DNA of 64,000 bases from Bradyrhizobium huanghuaihaiense (GTDB taxonomy: Bacteria; Pseudomonadota; Alphaproteobacteria; Rhizobiales; Xanthobacteraceae): the NCBI RefSeq assembly GCF_007830635.1, contig NZ_VLLA01000013.1, positions 124,001-188,000 on the forward strand, read 5' to 3'. Both the position numbers and the translations under genes were made by a program. Under the pieces are notes generated by a model that saw nothing but the letters and a program-made list of their open reading frames with translations, was not told the DNA's origin and did no database searches. Positions 25,538 to 34,332 of the stretch are shown here, one piece after another. How positions within the stretch are numbered: position 1 is the first letter of the stretch; every line of letters begins with the position of its first letter.

Positions 25538-26155
25538 CGGGGCACCGTAAAAGGGTTAATAATTATGAAAGTATCGACCGCCTAAGCTTGCTTAGCATTA
25601 CCAAGTCCTTAGCGAAACCATCTATTGCTTGTGTGATTTCGCATCACTTGGCCTTGCGGACGCCCGGAAAACCGCGCTCCTGGGAAGGAACCGCAGTAAT
25701 ACTTACAGTATTCTGAAGTCAAATTCGGCTTTTTTGCGGACATTTCCAAGCATCCAAAGTAACCTGCTGTATAGATCGGACAGCAGATACTGATGTCATC
25801 TTTTCCCGAGGGTTCCCCGCGGCATCCTGCGGCAAATACGGAGCTAAATCTGTGACCTAACTAACAGACCCCGTGAAATCGCGGGCTTGTTAGCCATAGG
25901 ACGCAGAATCGGCGCCTCTACAATCTATGATTGTAATCGAATCATTTTCGCCGCCGCCGGTTACCTCCTAGCCGGCGATTCGTAAAATTTTACGCAATTT
26001 GGGCGGGCTTGTTTCAGCCTGTCCCACGGTTTTGGGACCCCTGCCGGGCGCGTTAAGCAGAACAAAACGGCCCGCCTCGCACTATCTCCGCGAAAGCAAC
26101 AAAGCCCGGCACGTCGCGGTCGAGAGACCTGGGCGAAGCCGGAAGGGGATGTCAG
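25538..26155. promoter_or_regulatory. 618-base divergent promoter region between adhesin and LapG-like protease, rich in dyads
   Basis: No gene on either strand. More AT-rich than its surroundings. Inverted repeats seen: GTGAT-N5-ATCAC (25633-25647); AATACT-TAC-AGTATT (25698-25712), extended by outer CAG/CTG; CTGCTGT-N9-ACAGCAG (25764-25786); ATGATT-N7-AATCAT (25927-25945); and the perfect 14-mer CGTAAAATTTTACG (25981-25994), 162 bases before the protease ATG. Which proteins bind is unknown. Confidence 0.6.
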
Positions 26156-26887
26156 ATGGAGACCGCTGCTCGCTCGCGCGCCTGGCGCGCAATCCTTGTC
26201 GTCTGCGGACTGGTCCTGTTCGGATCGGCCGCCGAGCTTCGCGCCGGCACGCTGCTGTCGCCGGGCGCCGGCGCGCTCGTGCGCAAGTCCGCCGAGCCGT
26301 TCGGCGTGTTCGCCTTCGCGATCTCGTCCGGCGGACTCCAGCAGAAATGGTCCGCGCTGAAATCCAGGTTCGACGACGACATGGTGCAGCTCGCGCTATG
26401 CGACGGCGACCGCGACAATTGCGCCTCGCCCGCAGCCCTCAAGCTGCTGGCCATCGTCGACCAGGCCCGTGCCCGCGACGGCCGTGCCCGGCTGGGCGAG
26501 ACCAACCGCGCCATCAATCTCGCCATCCACCCCGCCAATGACGGCACCGATGATGTCTGGAGCTCGCCGCTTGCGACCTTCGCGCGCGGCGCCGGCGATT
26601 GCGAGGACTATGCCATCGCCAAGCTGGCCGCGCTGCGGCTTGCGGGCGTCGCCACCGAGGACCTCCGCCTCGTCGTGGTGCGTGACGTCAGGGCCGGCGA
26701 AGAGCATGCGGTCGTGGCCGCAAAGCTGGACGGCCACTGGCTGATGCTCGACAACCGCCGCATGGCGATGGTCGAGGACGAGGCTGCGCGCAGCTACCAG
26801 CCGCTGTTCGTGCTCTACCAATCGGCCGTGATGAAATATGTCGACGAGCCGATGCGGCTGTCGATGGCGCCCGCCGAGGCGCACTGA
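26156..26887 (+). CDS. LapG-type periplasmic transglutaminase-like cysteine protease (Peptidase C93, BTLCP)
   Basis: 243 residues with a signal peptide (AILVVCGLVLFGSAAELRA). The protease core has the catalytic Cys149 in GAGDCEDYAIAK, His184 in EEHAVVAAK and Asp199 in WLMLDN, the triad of the LapG/BTLCP family; Asp148 and Glu150 beside the Cys fit the calcium site known in LapG. In Pseudomonas and Legionella, LapG cuts large type I secreted adhesins near their N-terminus and is held back by the c-di-GMP receptor LapD. The gene is divergent from the giant adhesin gene, its likely substrate. No LapD homologue (HAMP-GGDEF-EAL) is in the window. The ATG has GGAAGGGG 8 bases ahead. Confidence 0.9.
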   Translation: METAARSRAWRAILVVCGLVLFGSAAELRAGTLLSPGAGALVRKSAEPFGVFAFAISSGGLQQKWSALKSRFDDDMVQLALCDGDRDNCASPAALKLLAIVDQARARDGRARLGETNRAINLAIHPANDGTDDVWSSPLATFARGAGDCEDYAIAKLAALRLAGVATEDLRLVVVRDVRAGEEHAVVAAKLDGHWLMLDNRRMAMVEDEAARSYQPLFVLYQSAVMKYVDEPMRLSMAPAEAH

Positions 26888-26893
26888 CTTTCT

Positions 26894-27017
26894 TGTAGCC
26901 CGGATGGAGCCAACGGGTCGGCGCGAAGCGCCGCCCGATGACAGGCTCCGCGAAATCCGGGGCCGCTGCCGCCTGTTGCACGAATCCCGGATTGCGCTTC
27001 GCTCCATCCGGGCTACG
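26894..27017. repeat. Palindromic repeat, family D (copy 1)
   Basis: GTAGCCCGGATGGAGC at the start and GCTCCATCCGGGCTAC at the end are perfect inverted copies, with further internal pairing (GGCGCGAAGCGCC). Related shorter copies are at 45864-45934 and 46478-46557. Confidence 0.85.
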
Positions 27018-27103
27018 GATCTCACATAGGCTTCCCCAAAAACCCATTCCACCGCGCGATCCGGAACGCTAGCATGGCCGCGGGCTTTGCGGGGGCGACT
27101 GGA

Positions 27104-28219
27104 ATGCGGTTCATCGTGCTGTCTGTGCTTGCGCTGCTGGCGTTTGCGGCGGCGCCCGCCTCCGCGCAATCCGACCGCGCCATCGCCGACAGGCTGCCGC
27201 TGTTCGCGAAGAACAACTGCCAGCAGATTCGCGATCCCGGCAATCAATTGTTCTGCGGAGACACCGAGCTTGCCGCCGCCGCCGCGAAGCTGAGCGCGGC
27301 AATCGAAGCGCGGCTCGCCCGCCTGCCCGATCGCCTGCCCGCGATCGAGGAGAATGCGATCTGGAGCCGCCAGCGCAATCTCGGTTGCGGCATCGTCGGC
27401 CAGACCGCGATCCGCGCCGACGATTTCGACCGCGTGAAGGCGTGCCTGCTCAAGGTGACCGAGGAGCGCGCCGCGATCCTGCGCGATCCCGATTTCGACT
27501 GTCTCGCCGCCAACACGGCGGCGGGCGCGCTGATCTGCGCAGATCCGTCGCTGGCGCTCGCCGAGACGGAGCTCAATGGCCAGGTGCTCGGCCTGATCGG
27601 CAAGCTGGACCCGACCGCGGCGCGCTTTGCCTTCGCCGAATACGGAAGGTGGACGCGAGAGCGCGATCGCAAGTGCAATCTCGTCGGCAAGGAGAACGTG
27701 CCGCTGCAGGAGCTCGAGCCTGCGGAGGATTGTCTCGCCGACTACCTCACGCGCAAGGCCGACGAGATCCGCGCCGCCAAGGGCGATCCGAAAAAGGTGT
27801 TCGGCCGTCAGGTCGCGGCTCACTCGCCCGACACCGACGCCGTCGATTTCTGCGCCGCGCGGATCCACGCGGCCAATTCCTGCGGCAATTTCCTGCGCAT
27901 CAACCGCGTCTACGCGGTCGACAGCCAGGTGACCGACCAGGAGGCACAGGTCACGGGCGAGATCGAGATGGTGGTGCTGGCCCCCTTCACCACCTGCAGC
28001 AAGGTCGCCTCCGGCTGCACCGGCACCTGCTGGGACCCCCGGACGGGTCTTCCGCAGCCGGGCGCCGGCACGAGGGAGCGCTCCGGCGAGGCCTTCAACG
28101 TCACGCGCCGGCTGAGGATCCAGCGAACCTTCGCCTTCGTCAAAGCCGCCGACGGCTGGCGCTGCCGGGAAGACGAGTTGGCGCCGGTGAACTCGGGCAC
28201 GGCGGGCGGGGGGTCGTAG
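27104..28219 (+). CDS. Secreted protein with two LprI/DUF1311-like cysteine units
   Basis: 371 residues from the ATG at 27104, with a signal peptide (FIVLSVLALLAFAAAPASAQ). Two units of the LprI/DUF1311 type follow: one has CQQIRDPGNQLFCGDTEL and ends at WSRQRNLGCG; the other has FDCLAANTAAGALICADPSL and ends at RWTRERDRKCNL. In the family the cysteines form disulfides, and some members inhibit lysozyme or chaperone periplasmic proteins. The C-terminal 150 residues (CAARIHAANSCGNFLRINRV onward) are cysteine-bearing and not recognised. An upstream start at 27074 is possible but would weaken the signal peptide. Role unknown; periplasmic or exported. Confidence 0.8.
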   Translation: MRFIVLSVLALLAFAAAPASAQSDRAIADRLPLFAKNNCQQIRDPGNQLFCGDTELAAAAAKLSAAIEARLARLPDRLPAIEENAIWSRQRNLGCGIVGQTAIRADDFDRVKACLLKVTEERAAILRDPDFDCLAANTAAGALICADPSLALAETELNGQVLGLIGKLDPTAARFAFAEYGRWTRERDRKCNLVGKENVPLQELEPAEDCLADYLTRKADEIRAAKGDPKKVFGRQVAAHSPDTDAVDFCAARIHAANSCGNFLRINRVYAVDSQVTDQEAQVTGEIEMVVLAPFTTCSKVASGCTGTCWDPRTGLPQPGAGTRERSGEAFNVTRRLRIQRTFAFVKAADGWRCREDELAPVNSGTAGGGS

Positions 28220-28230
28220 GCCTCTTACTT

Positions 28231-28390
28231 ACCCTCCCCTGGAGGGGGAGGGTCGCTACGCATGTAGCGAAGCGGAATGCGTAGCGGGGTGGGGTGATAG
28301 TCTCTCCGCATCGAGCAGTGCCCGTGTTGAGAGATCACCCCACCCCGCTCGCGCTGCGCGCGATCGACCCTCCCCCTCCAGGGGAAGGTG
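28231..28390. repeat. Palindromic repeat, family B (copy 1)
   Basis: Arms ACCCTCCCCTGGAGGGGGAG and CCTCCCCCTCCAGGGGAAGG, inner pair GGGGTGGGGTGA/TCACCCCACCCC, and the invariant middle CCCGTGTTGAGAG. Also at 48316-48479 and, damaged, at 51485-51700. It lies between convergent genes and could act as a terminator for both. Confidence 0.85.
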
Positions 28391-28401
28391 GACGCCCTCA
28401 A

Positions 28402-29601
28402 TCAAAACATCAGATTGTCCTTCACCAGCACCCAGCGGCCGTTCTTGACCTGCTGGACCTGTGTGATGGTGGTGGCAAGATGGTTGGTCTTCGAGAACAC
28501 CGTCGGCGGCGAATTGAAGATGTCCTGGAACTTGTCGCCGGACTCCAGCGCGTCGAGCATCTTCTGGCCAGTGAGATCCTTGCCAGCCTTGTTGGCATAA
28601 TGCGCGAACGTCATCACCGCATTGTAGCCAATGATCGCCTGGGTGTTGGCGTCGGCGTTGAACATCTTCTTGTAATTGACGAGCCAGTCCTTCACCTTTC
28701 CCTTCGCGGTGTCTTCGTAGGGAATTTCGAAGTTCGAAGCGGCATACAAGCCTTCCACCACTTCCTTGCCGAGCGCCGGCACTTCGAGCACGTTAACGGG
28801 CGTGGCGCCGAGGAAGGTGACGTCCCATCCGAGCTTCTTCGCTTCGGTCATCGTGCCGATCGGCTCACGGAGGACCGCGCCGAGCACGACAAGGTCGCAG
28901 CCGTCGGACTTCATCTTGGCGACCTGCGCCGAGAAGTCGGAGGCGCCGCGCTTGAAGCTCGTGATCGAGGCCGGCTGCAGCTTCATGGCGGCGAGCTGCT
29001 GGTTAAAACCATCGAGCACGTTTTTGCCGTACTCGTCGTCCTGATGCATGATGCACGGCTTCTTGAAATTCTTTGCCTCAATCATGTATTTGAGCGCCGC
29101 CCGCGTGCTCTCGACATAGGGCAGCAGGTTGTTGAACTTCAGCCGCTCCTGCGGCTTGGCCGGATCGAACTTGAAGGTGAACTCGGCGGCCGTCAGCGGG
29201 AAGAGCTGCAGCACGCCGGCGTCGAGCAGGATATCCTGCGCAGCAAGCACGGTGGGCGACCCCATGGGTCCTACCATCGCGAAGATCTTGTCGCGCTCGA
29301 TCAGCTTCTGCGACGCCAGCACGGCCTTCTTCGGATCGTAGCCGCTGTCCTCGACCACCAGGCGAATCTTGCGGCCGTTGACGCCGCCGGCGGCGTTGAC
29401 CTCCTCGACCGCCATCTTCATGCCGTTGGAGACGGGGACGCCCCAACCCTTGATCGGACCCGACAGGTCCTGATGGGTGCCGAGGACGATCTCGGTTGCC
29501 GAGATGCCTTCATTGGTGATCTTGGTTTGCGCGACGGCCGGCAGATGCGTGAGCACCACGGCGCTCACAGCAAGGCCGAACGCGCTGAACGATTTCGACA
29601 T
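28402..29601 (-). CDS. Branched-chain amino acid type ABC substrate-binding protein (LivK-like)
   Basis: 399-residue periplasmic binding protein of the Peripla_BP_6 class. Signal peptide AFGLAVSAVVLTHLPAVAQ, then the characteristic GISATEIVLGTHQDLSGPI, AVEEVNAAGGVNGRKIRLV and FAMVGPMGSPTVLAA. The ATG at 29601 is chosen because GGAGAGGAG precedes it; the far longer frame running upstream to 31008 is an antisense shadow of the CoA ligase gene. Last gene of the liv cluster. The CoA ligase between it and the ATPases suggests the ligand may be an organic acid (aromatic, fatty or dicarboxylic) rather than an amino acid, as in other Liv-type systems of related bacteria. Confidence 0.94.
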   Translation of the reverse strand: MSKSFSAFGLAVSAVVLTHLPAVAQTKITNEGISATEIVLGTHQDLSGPIKGWGVPVSNGMKMAVEEVNAAGGVNGRKIRLVVEDSGYDPKKAVLASQKLIERDKIFAMVGPMGSPTVLAAQDILLDAGVLQLFPLTAAEFTFKFDPAKPQERLKFNNLLPYVESTRAALKYMIEAKNFKKPCIMHQDDEYGKNVLDGFNQQLAAMKLQPASITSFKRGASDFSAQVAKMKSDGCDLVVLGAVLREPIGTMTEAKKLGWDVTFLGATPVNVLEVPALGKEVVEGLYAASNFEIPYEDTAKGKVKDWLVNYKKMFNADANTQAIIGYNAVMTFAHYANKAGKDLTGQKMLDALESGDKFQDIFNSPPTVFSKTNHLATTITQVQQVKNGRWVLVKDNLMF

Positions 29602-29696
29602 CGACGTCTCCTCTCCATAAGGCCCATGTTGCACGAAGGGCGGGGCCATCGCTCCTTCGCTTCTCGTCTGCGCATGCCCCCGTTCGGGCATGCGCG

Positions 29697-31535
29697 TCAC
29701 GCCACCGCGCGCTCGCGATACATCGCGTCGATCTCGGCGGCGTAGCGCTTGTTCACGAAGCTGCGCTTCAGCTTCATGGTCGGCGTCAGTTCCTCGTCCT
29801 CCGGCGTGAGCTGGCGTTCGATCAGATAGAACCTCTTGATGGTCTCGACGCGGGCGAAATTGGTGTTGACCGCTTCGATCTCGCGCCAGATCAGGTCCTG
29901 GATCTCCGTCGCCCGGCACAGGCTGGCATAATTGGTGAAGGGGATGTCGTGATCCTGGGCGAACTTCTCGACATTCTCCTGGTCGATCATCACGAGGCAG
30001 GTGAGATACGGCCGCTTGTCGCCGATCACGACGGCATCGGAGATGTAGGGCGAGAATTTGAGCTGGTTCTCGATCTCGGACGGCGTGATGTTCTTGCCGC
30101 CGGAGGTGATGATGATGTCCTTCATCCGGTCGGTGATGCGGACGAAACCCTCGTTGTCGATGGTGCCGACGTCGCCGGTGTGCAGCCAGCCGCGCGGATC
30201 GATGGTCTCCGCGGTCTTCTCCGGCTGGTTGAGGTAGCCCATGAACAGGAAGTCGCCCTTGATCAGGATCTCTCCGTCGGGCGACAGCGTAACCTCGCCC
30301 CAGGACACGGCGGTGCCGACCGAGCCGAGCTTGATCCGCTCCGCCGGCATCATGGTGGCGACGCCGCAATTCTCGGTCTGGCCGTAGAGCTCGTGCATGT
30401 CGATGCCGAGCGCGAGATACCAGCGGATCAGCTCCGGCGCGATCGGCGCCGCGCCGGTGAAGGCGATGCGGCAGCGGTCGAGGCCGAGCATGCGGCGGAT
30501 GTTGCGGAAGGCGAACTGGTAGGCGAGACGGTTGGCGATGCGCAGCGACAGCGGCGGCGCCCTGCCCTCGAGCCGGCAGTCGACCATGCGGTAGCCGATG
30601 TCGATGGCGCGACGATAGACCCATTGCTGCAGCGGCGTCGCATCCTTCAGCGCGATGGTGATGGCGGAATAGAATTTTTCCCAGATCCTGGGCACCGCGA
30701 GGAAGATGGTCGGCTGCACCTCGCGAAGATTGTCCGGCACGGTTTCCGGGCTTTCGGCGAAATTCATCACCGAGCCGAGCGCGACCGAGATGTAATAGCC
30801 GCCGATGCGCTCGGCGACATGGCAGAGTGGCAGAAAGATCAGCCGATCCTCGTCCTCCCGCGCCGGGATGAAGTCGTTGGCGTGCCGCATCTGGTGCGTC
30901 ACGCTGCGGTTGGCGTGCATCGCGCCCTTGGGCGGGCCGGTCGTGCCCGAGGTGTAGACGAGCACCGCGAGATCGCCGGCGCTGCGGCTGTCGATCATCT
31001 CCTGCCACAGCGCCTCGCGCCCGACCATGTGGTTGCGCCCGAGCGCGCGGAACTCCTCAAACGACATCACCATGTCGTCGGAGAAGCCGCCGAGGCCTTC
31101 CATGTCGAACACGATGACCTTCTGCAGGGACGGGCAGCGCGCGCGGCAGGTGAGGATCTTGTCGAGCTGCTCCTCGTCCTCGGCGAAGATCACCCGCGTC
31201 GCGGAATCGTTGACGAGATACTCGACCTGGGACGAGGAATCGGTCGGATAGATCCCGGAGGAGACGCCGCCTGCGCAGAGGATGCCCATGTCGGCGTAGA
31301 CCCATTCGGGCACGGCATTGGCGATGATGGAGGCGACGTCGCCGGGCATGAAGCCGATGGCGCGCAGCGCGTAGGCGATCTCCTTCGAGATCTCCAGCCA
31401 TTCGCGCCAGCTGGTCGGCTGCCAGATGCCGAACTTCTTCTCGCGGATCGCAGGCCGATCGCCCCGCGTCTCCGCGGCACGCAAGAAGCTCCTTGCGATC
31501 GTATCAGCGACCGTCAGCACCGCAGGTCGGGCCAT
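29697..31535 (-). CDS. AMP-forming acyl-CoA synthetase (long-chain fatty acid CoA ligase type)
   Basis: 612-residue cytoplasmic ligase that activates a carboxylic acid to its CoA thioester via an acyl-AMP. AMP-binding motif VYTSGTTGPPKGAMHANRS (P-loop-like), LPLCHVAERIGG, YGQTENCG adenine site, WLHTGDVGTIDNEG and RITDRMKDIIITSGGKNITP hinge region, then a C-terminal lid with the catalytic lysine context TPTMKLKRSFV. The length and the long insertion before YGQTENCG fit the FadD15-type family. It lies inside a Liv-type importer cluster, between livF and the binding protein, which points to activation of the imported acid. The exact substrate cannot be read. Confidence 0.93.
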   Translation of the reverse strand: MARPAVLTVADTIARSFLRAAETRGDRPAIREKKFGIWQPTSWREWLEISKEIAYALRAIGFMPGDVASIIANAVPEWVYADMGILCAGGVSSGIYPTDSSSQVEYLVNDSATRVIFAEDEEQLDKILTCRARCPSLQKVIVFDMEGLGGFSDDMVMSFEEFRALGRNHMVGREALWQEMIDSRSAGDLAVLVYTSGTTGPPKGAMHANRSVTHQMRHANDFIPAREDEDRLIFLPLCHVAERIGGYYISVALGSVMNFAESPETVPDNLREVQPTIFLAVPRIWEKFYSAITIALKDATPLQQWVYRRAIDIGYRMVDCRLEGRAPPLSLRIANRLAYQFAFRNIRRMLGLDRCRIAFTGAAPIAPELIRWYLALGIDMHELYGQTENCGVATMMPAERIKLGSVGTAVSWGEVTLSPDGEILIKGDFLFMGYLNQPEKTAETIDPRGWLHTGDVGTIDNEGFVRITDRMKDIIITSGGKNITPSEIENQLKFSPYISDAVVIGDKRPYLTCLVMIDQENVEKFAQDHDIPFTNYASLCRATEIQDLIWREIEAVNTNFARVETIKRFYLIERQLTPEDEELTPTMKLKRSFVNKRYAAEIDAMYRERAVA

Positions 31536-31628
31536 GCGCGTCTCCTCCTTGTCGCCTTCTCCCTCCGCTGCCTGCCTTGCCGGCGGTCTGTGTCCCGGAG
31601 GGGTTATCCATCTAACGCCAAGTTTCCT

Positions 31629-32417
31629 CTAACGCCAAGTTTTCTTCTTTTTCCAGCGCCGTTCGCCTCGCGCGCCGGCTTCCTTGGCGCCAAGGTAGAA
31701 CTCCTGGATGTCCTGGGAATGCATCAAGCGGTCGCAGCTGTCGTTCATCACGATGCGGCCGATCTCGAGCACATAGCCGTAATGCGCGGTCTCCAGCGCC
31801 ACCTTGGCGTTCTGCTCGACCAGCAGGATCGACATGCCCTGCTCCTCGTTGACCCGGCGGATGATGGTGAAGATCTCCTTCACCAGCAGCGGCGACAGGC
31901 CGAGCGAGGGCTCGTCGAGCAGCAGCAGCGTCGGCCGGTTCATCAAGGCGCGGCCGATCGCAAGCATCTGCTGCTCACCGCCGGAGAGCTGGCCGGCCGG
32001 CTGGTTGATGCGCTCCTTCAGCCGCGGGAAATAGCCGTAGACACGTTCCATGTCCTCCGCGACGCCGTCGCGGTCCTTGCGCGGATAGGCGCCCATCATC
32101 AGGTTCTCCCGCACGGAGAGGAACGGGAACACCTCGCGTCCCTCCGGCACGTGGCTGAGACCCAGCCGGACGATCCGGTCGGCCTCCATGCGCTGGATCG
32201 GCCTGCCCATGAACTCGATCGCGCCCTTCTGCGGATCGAGGATGCCGGAGATCGTTTTCAGCACCGTGGTCTTGCCGGCGCCGTTGGCCCCGAGCAGCGT
32301 GACGATGCGGCCGCGCGGCACCTCCAGCGAGATGCCGCGGATCGCCATGATCGGCCCGTAATAGCTCTCGACGTTGGAGAGTTTTAAGATGATATCCGGT
32401 GTCACGGCGGCATCCAT
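31629..32417 (-). CDS. livF: Liv-type ABC importer ATPase LivF
   Basis: 262-residue ATPase. Walker A LLGANGAGKTT, signature LSGGEQQMLAIGRAL, Walker B LLLLDEPSLGLSP; the YYGPIMAIRGISLEV opening and the LGLSHVPEGREVFPFLSV segment are diagnostic for LivF. Starts 3 bases after the livG stop. Some 20 residues beyond the usual LivF end (GARGERRWKKKK) are basic and probably disordered. Confidence 0.95.
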   Translation of the reverse strand: MDAAVTPDIILKLSNVESYYGPIMAIRGISLEVPRGRIVTLLGANGAGKTTVLKTISGILDPQKGAIEFMGRPIQRMEADRIVRLGLSHVPEGREVFPFLSVRENLMMGAYPRKDRDGVAEDMERVYGYFPRLKERINQPAGQLSGGEQQMLAIGRALMNRPTLLLLDEPSLGLSPLLVKEIFTIIRRVNEEQGMSILLVEQNAKVALETAHYGYVLEIGRIVMNDSCDRLMHSQDIQEFYLGAKEAGARGERRWKKKKTWR

Positions 32418-32420
32418 GCG

Positions 32421-33179
32421 TCAGGCTCCGAGATACGCGGCGACGACATCGGGATGCTGCTGCACTTCGGCGGGCGAGCCCATCGCGAGCACCCTTCCAT
32501 AGTTCAGCGCGATGACGCGATCGGAGACGCGGTTGACCAGCGACATGTCGTGCTCGACCATCAGCACGGTGACGCCGAGCTCGCTCTTCATGTCGCGGAT
32601 CCAGAACGACATGTCGTCGGTCTCCTCGACGTTGAGACCGGAGGACGGCTCGTCGAGCAGGATCAGCTTCGGCTCGGAGCACAGCGCGCGCGCCAGCTCG
32701 ATCACCTTGCGCACGCCGTAGGGCAGGCCCGAGATCAGCTTGTCGCGATAGGGCTCGAGGTCGAGGAGCTCGATGACCTGCTCGACCCGGCGGCGGTGCA
32801 CCTTCTCGCTGGCCCGCACGCTCGGCAAGAACAGCAGCTCCTGCCAGAGCTGCGTGGTGGAATGGCGGTGGCGGCCGACCAGCAGGTTCGACAGCACGGT
32901 CGCGTTCTCGAACAGCTCGATGTTCTGGAAGGTGCGGGCGATGCCGAGCTTGGCGATGTCGTAGGGCGGCTGCTCGGTGATGTCCTGGTCCTCGAAGAAG
33001 ATGCGGCCCGAGGTCGGCCGGTAGATCCGCGAGATCAGGTTGAAGATCGAGCTCTTGCCGGCGCCGTTCGGCCCGATGATCGAGAGGATCTCGCCCTTCT
33101 CGACCGCAAAGGACACCGCATCGACCGCCTTGAGCCCTCCGAAATGCAGCGACAGGTTCTCGGCGCGGAAATAGCTCAT
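32421..33179 (-). CDS. livG: Liv-type ABC importer ATPase LivG
   Basis: 252-residue ATPase with LSLHFGGLKAVDAVSFAV, Walker A IGPNGAGKSS, ARTFQNIELFENATVLSNLL, an Arg/Leu-rich helical segment, signature-region LPYGVRKVIELARAL and Walker B LILLDEPSSGLNVEE. The signature reads LPYGVRK where most ABC proteins have LSGGQ, common in LivG. The ATG at 33179 overlaps the livM stop by 4 bases; a longer frame upstream is a shadow of livM. Confidence 0.95.
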   Translation of the reverse strand: MSYFRAENLSLHFGGLKAVDAVSFAVEKGEILSIIGPNGAGKSSIFNLISRIYRPTSGRIFFEDQDITEQPPYDIAKLGIARTFQNIELFENATVLSNLLVGRHRHSTTQLWQELLFLPSVRASEKVHRRRVEQVIELLDLEPYRDKLISGLPYGVRKVIELARALCSEPKLILLDEPSSGLNVEETDDMSFWIRDMKSELGVTVLMVEHDMSLVNRVSDRVIALNYGRVLAMGSPAEVQQHPDVVAAYLGA

Positions 33180-34327
33180 CGGTTGCGCTCCGACTTCACG
33201 TAGATCTTCTGCCGTTTGAAGGTGGCGCGCTTGTAGAGCGGGAACAGCTGGAAGAAGAGTTTTATCTTCAGCCAGCGGCCGTAGAGCCCGAGCGGCTCGA
33301 ACAGCACGAACAGCACGATGATGATGCCGTAGATCGCGCCCTTCAGGCCGTTGAGCGAGGCGAAGGCCGCGACCTTGGACTGGATATTGCCCGCAGTCGC
33401 CGTGCCGGCACCGAACGTCGCGGCAATGCCGGCGATGATGCCGGGCATGTCGTCCTTGAGATAAGTGAGGAACGGATCGATCATCACGATGAAGATCGCG
33501 CCCAGCACCGCGCCGTGCAGGCTGAACGTGCCGCCGATCAGGATCACGATGATGAACTCGATCGAGAGCTGGAGCGTGAACATCTCCGGCGAGATGAAGG
33601 AGAGCTTGTGCGCGAACAGCACGCCGGCAAAGCCGGTGATCGCCGCCGAGATCGCAAAGGACTTCACCTTGTAGAGCGCGACATTGACGCCCATGCTGCG
33701 CGCCGCGGTCTCGCTGTCGCGGATCGCGACGAAGGCGCGCCCGGTCGGCGAGCGCAGCAAATTGAGCGTGCCGACGATGGTCAGCACCAGCACGGCAAGG
33801 CAGAGGTAATAGAAGGTCGGACTGTCGCGCGGCACGGTGACGCCGAGCAGCGACAGGGTCTTGACCCGCATGCCCTCGTTGCCGTGGGTGACGCTCTCCC
33901 ACCGCGCCAGGATCTCCTCGACGATCAGGGCAAAGGAGATGGTGGCGATGACGAGGTAGATGCCGGTGAGGCGCAGCGCGGGAAATCCGACCATCGCGCC
34001 GATGAGGCCGGTCAAGGCGCCGGCGGCGAGGAAGTAGACCGGGAACGGCACGTTGTATTTCTGCAGGTAGGCCGCAGTGTAAGCGCCGATCGCGAGGAAC
34101 GCGGCATGCCCGAGCGAGGCCTGGCCGGTGAAGCCGGTCAGGATCAGCAGCGCCACGCCGACGGTTGCATAGATGCAGACGAAGACGAGCTGGCTCATCA
34201 GGTAGCTGGAGAGCAAATAGGGCGCGATCAGCAGCAGCGCGAGCAGGACGCCATAGGTGACGACGTAGCCCGAATGCGGAAACAGCTTGATGTCGTCCTC
34301 GTAGTCGGTCTTGAACAGGAAGCGCAT
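33176..34327 (-). CDS. livM: Liv-type ABC importer permease LivM
   Basis: 383-residue permease with about nine helices and the LivM hallmark GFTGQASLGHAAFLAIGAY, plus LRLTGIYLVIATISFALIVE, the ATPase-contact loop SPTGRAFVAIRDSETAARSM and the GTFSLHGAVLGAIF motif. A C-terminal basic tail (RATFKRQKIYVKSERNR) is unusually long. Coupled to livG by a 4-base overlap and only 5 bases after livH. Confidence 0.95.
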   Translation of the reverse strand: MRFLFKTDYEDDIKLFPHSGYVVTYGVLLALLLIAPYLLSSYLMSQLVFVCIYATVGVALLILTGFTGQASLGHAAFLAIGAYTAAYLQKYNVPFPVYFLAAGALTGLIGAMVGFPALRLTGIYLVIATISFALIVEEILARWESVTHGNEGMRVKTLSLLGVTVPRDSPTFYYLCLAVLVLTIVGTLNLLRSPTGRAFVAIRDSETAARSMGVNVALYKVKSFAISAAITGFAGVLFAHKLSFISPEMFTLQLSIEFIIVILIGGTFSLHGAVLGAIFIVMIDPFLTYLKDDMPGIIAGIAATFGAGTATAGNIQSKVAAFASLNGLKGAIYGIIIVLFVLFEPLGLYGRWLKIKLFFQLFPLYKRATFKRQKIYVKSERNR

Positions 34328-34332
34328 GGCGT

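Noticed and set aside
18548..25585. Long rightward frames (up to 851 codons) opposite the giant gene
   Set aside because: They are antisense shadows made by the GC-rich, repetitive codons of the giant gene; composition is Arg/Gly/Asp/Ala-rich without any domain, and they have no ribosome binding sites.
25633..25647. GTGAT-TTCGC-ATCAC as a cAMP-CRP site controlling the adhesin
   Set aside because: CRP sites need GTGA-N6-TCAC; here the gap is 7. It is kept only as an unassigned dyad, though an adenylate cyclase lies nearby.
29602..31008. Leftward frame that would extend the LivK-like protein to 868 residues
   Set aside because: The extra 469 residues lie out of frame within the CoA ligase gene and have no homology pattern; the signal peptide and ribosome binding site fix the start at 29601.
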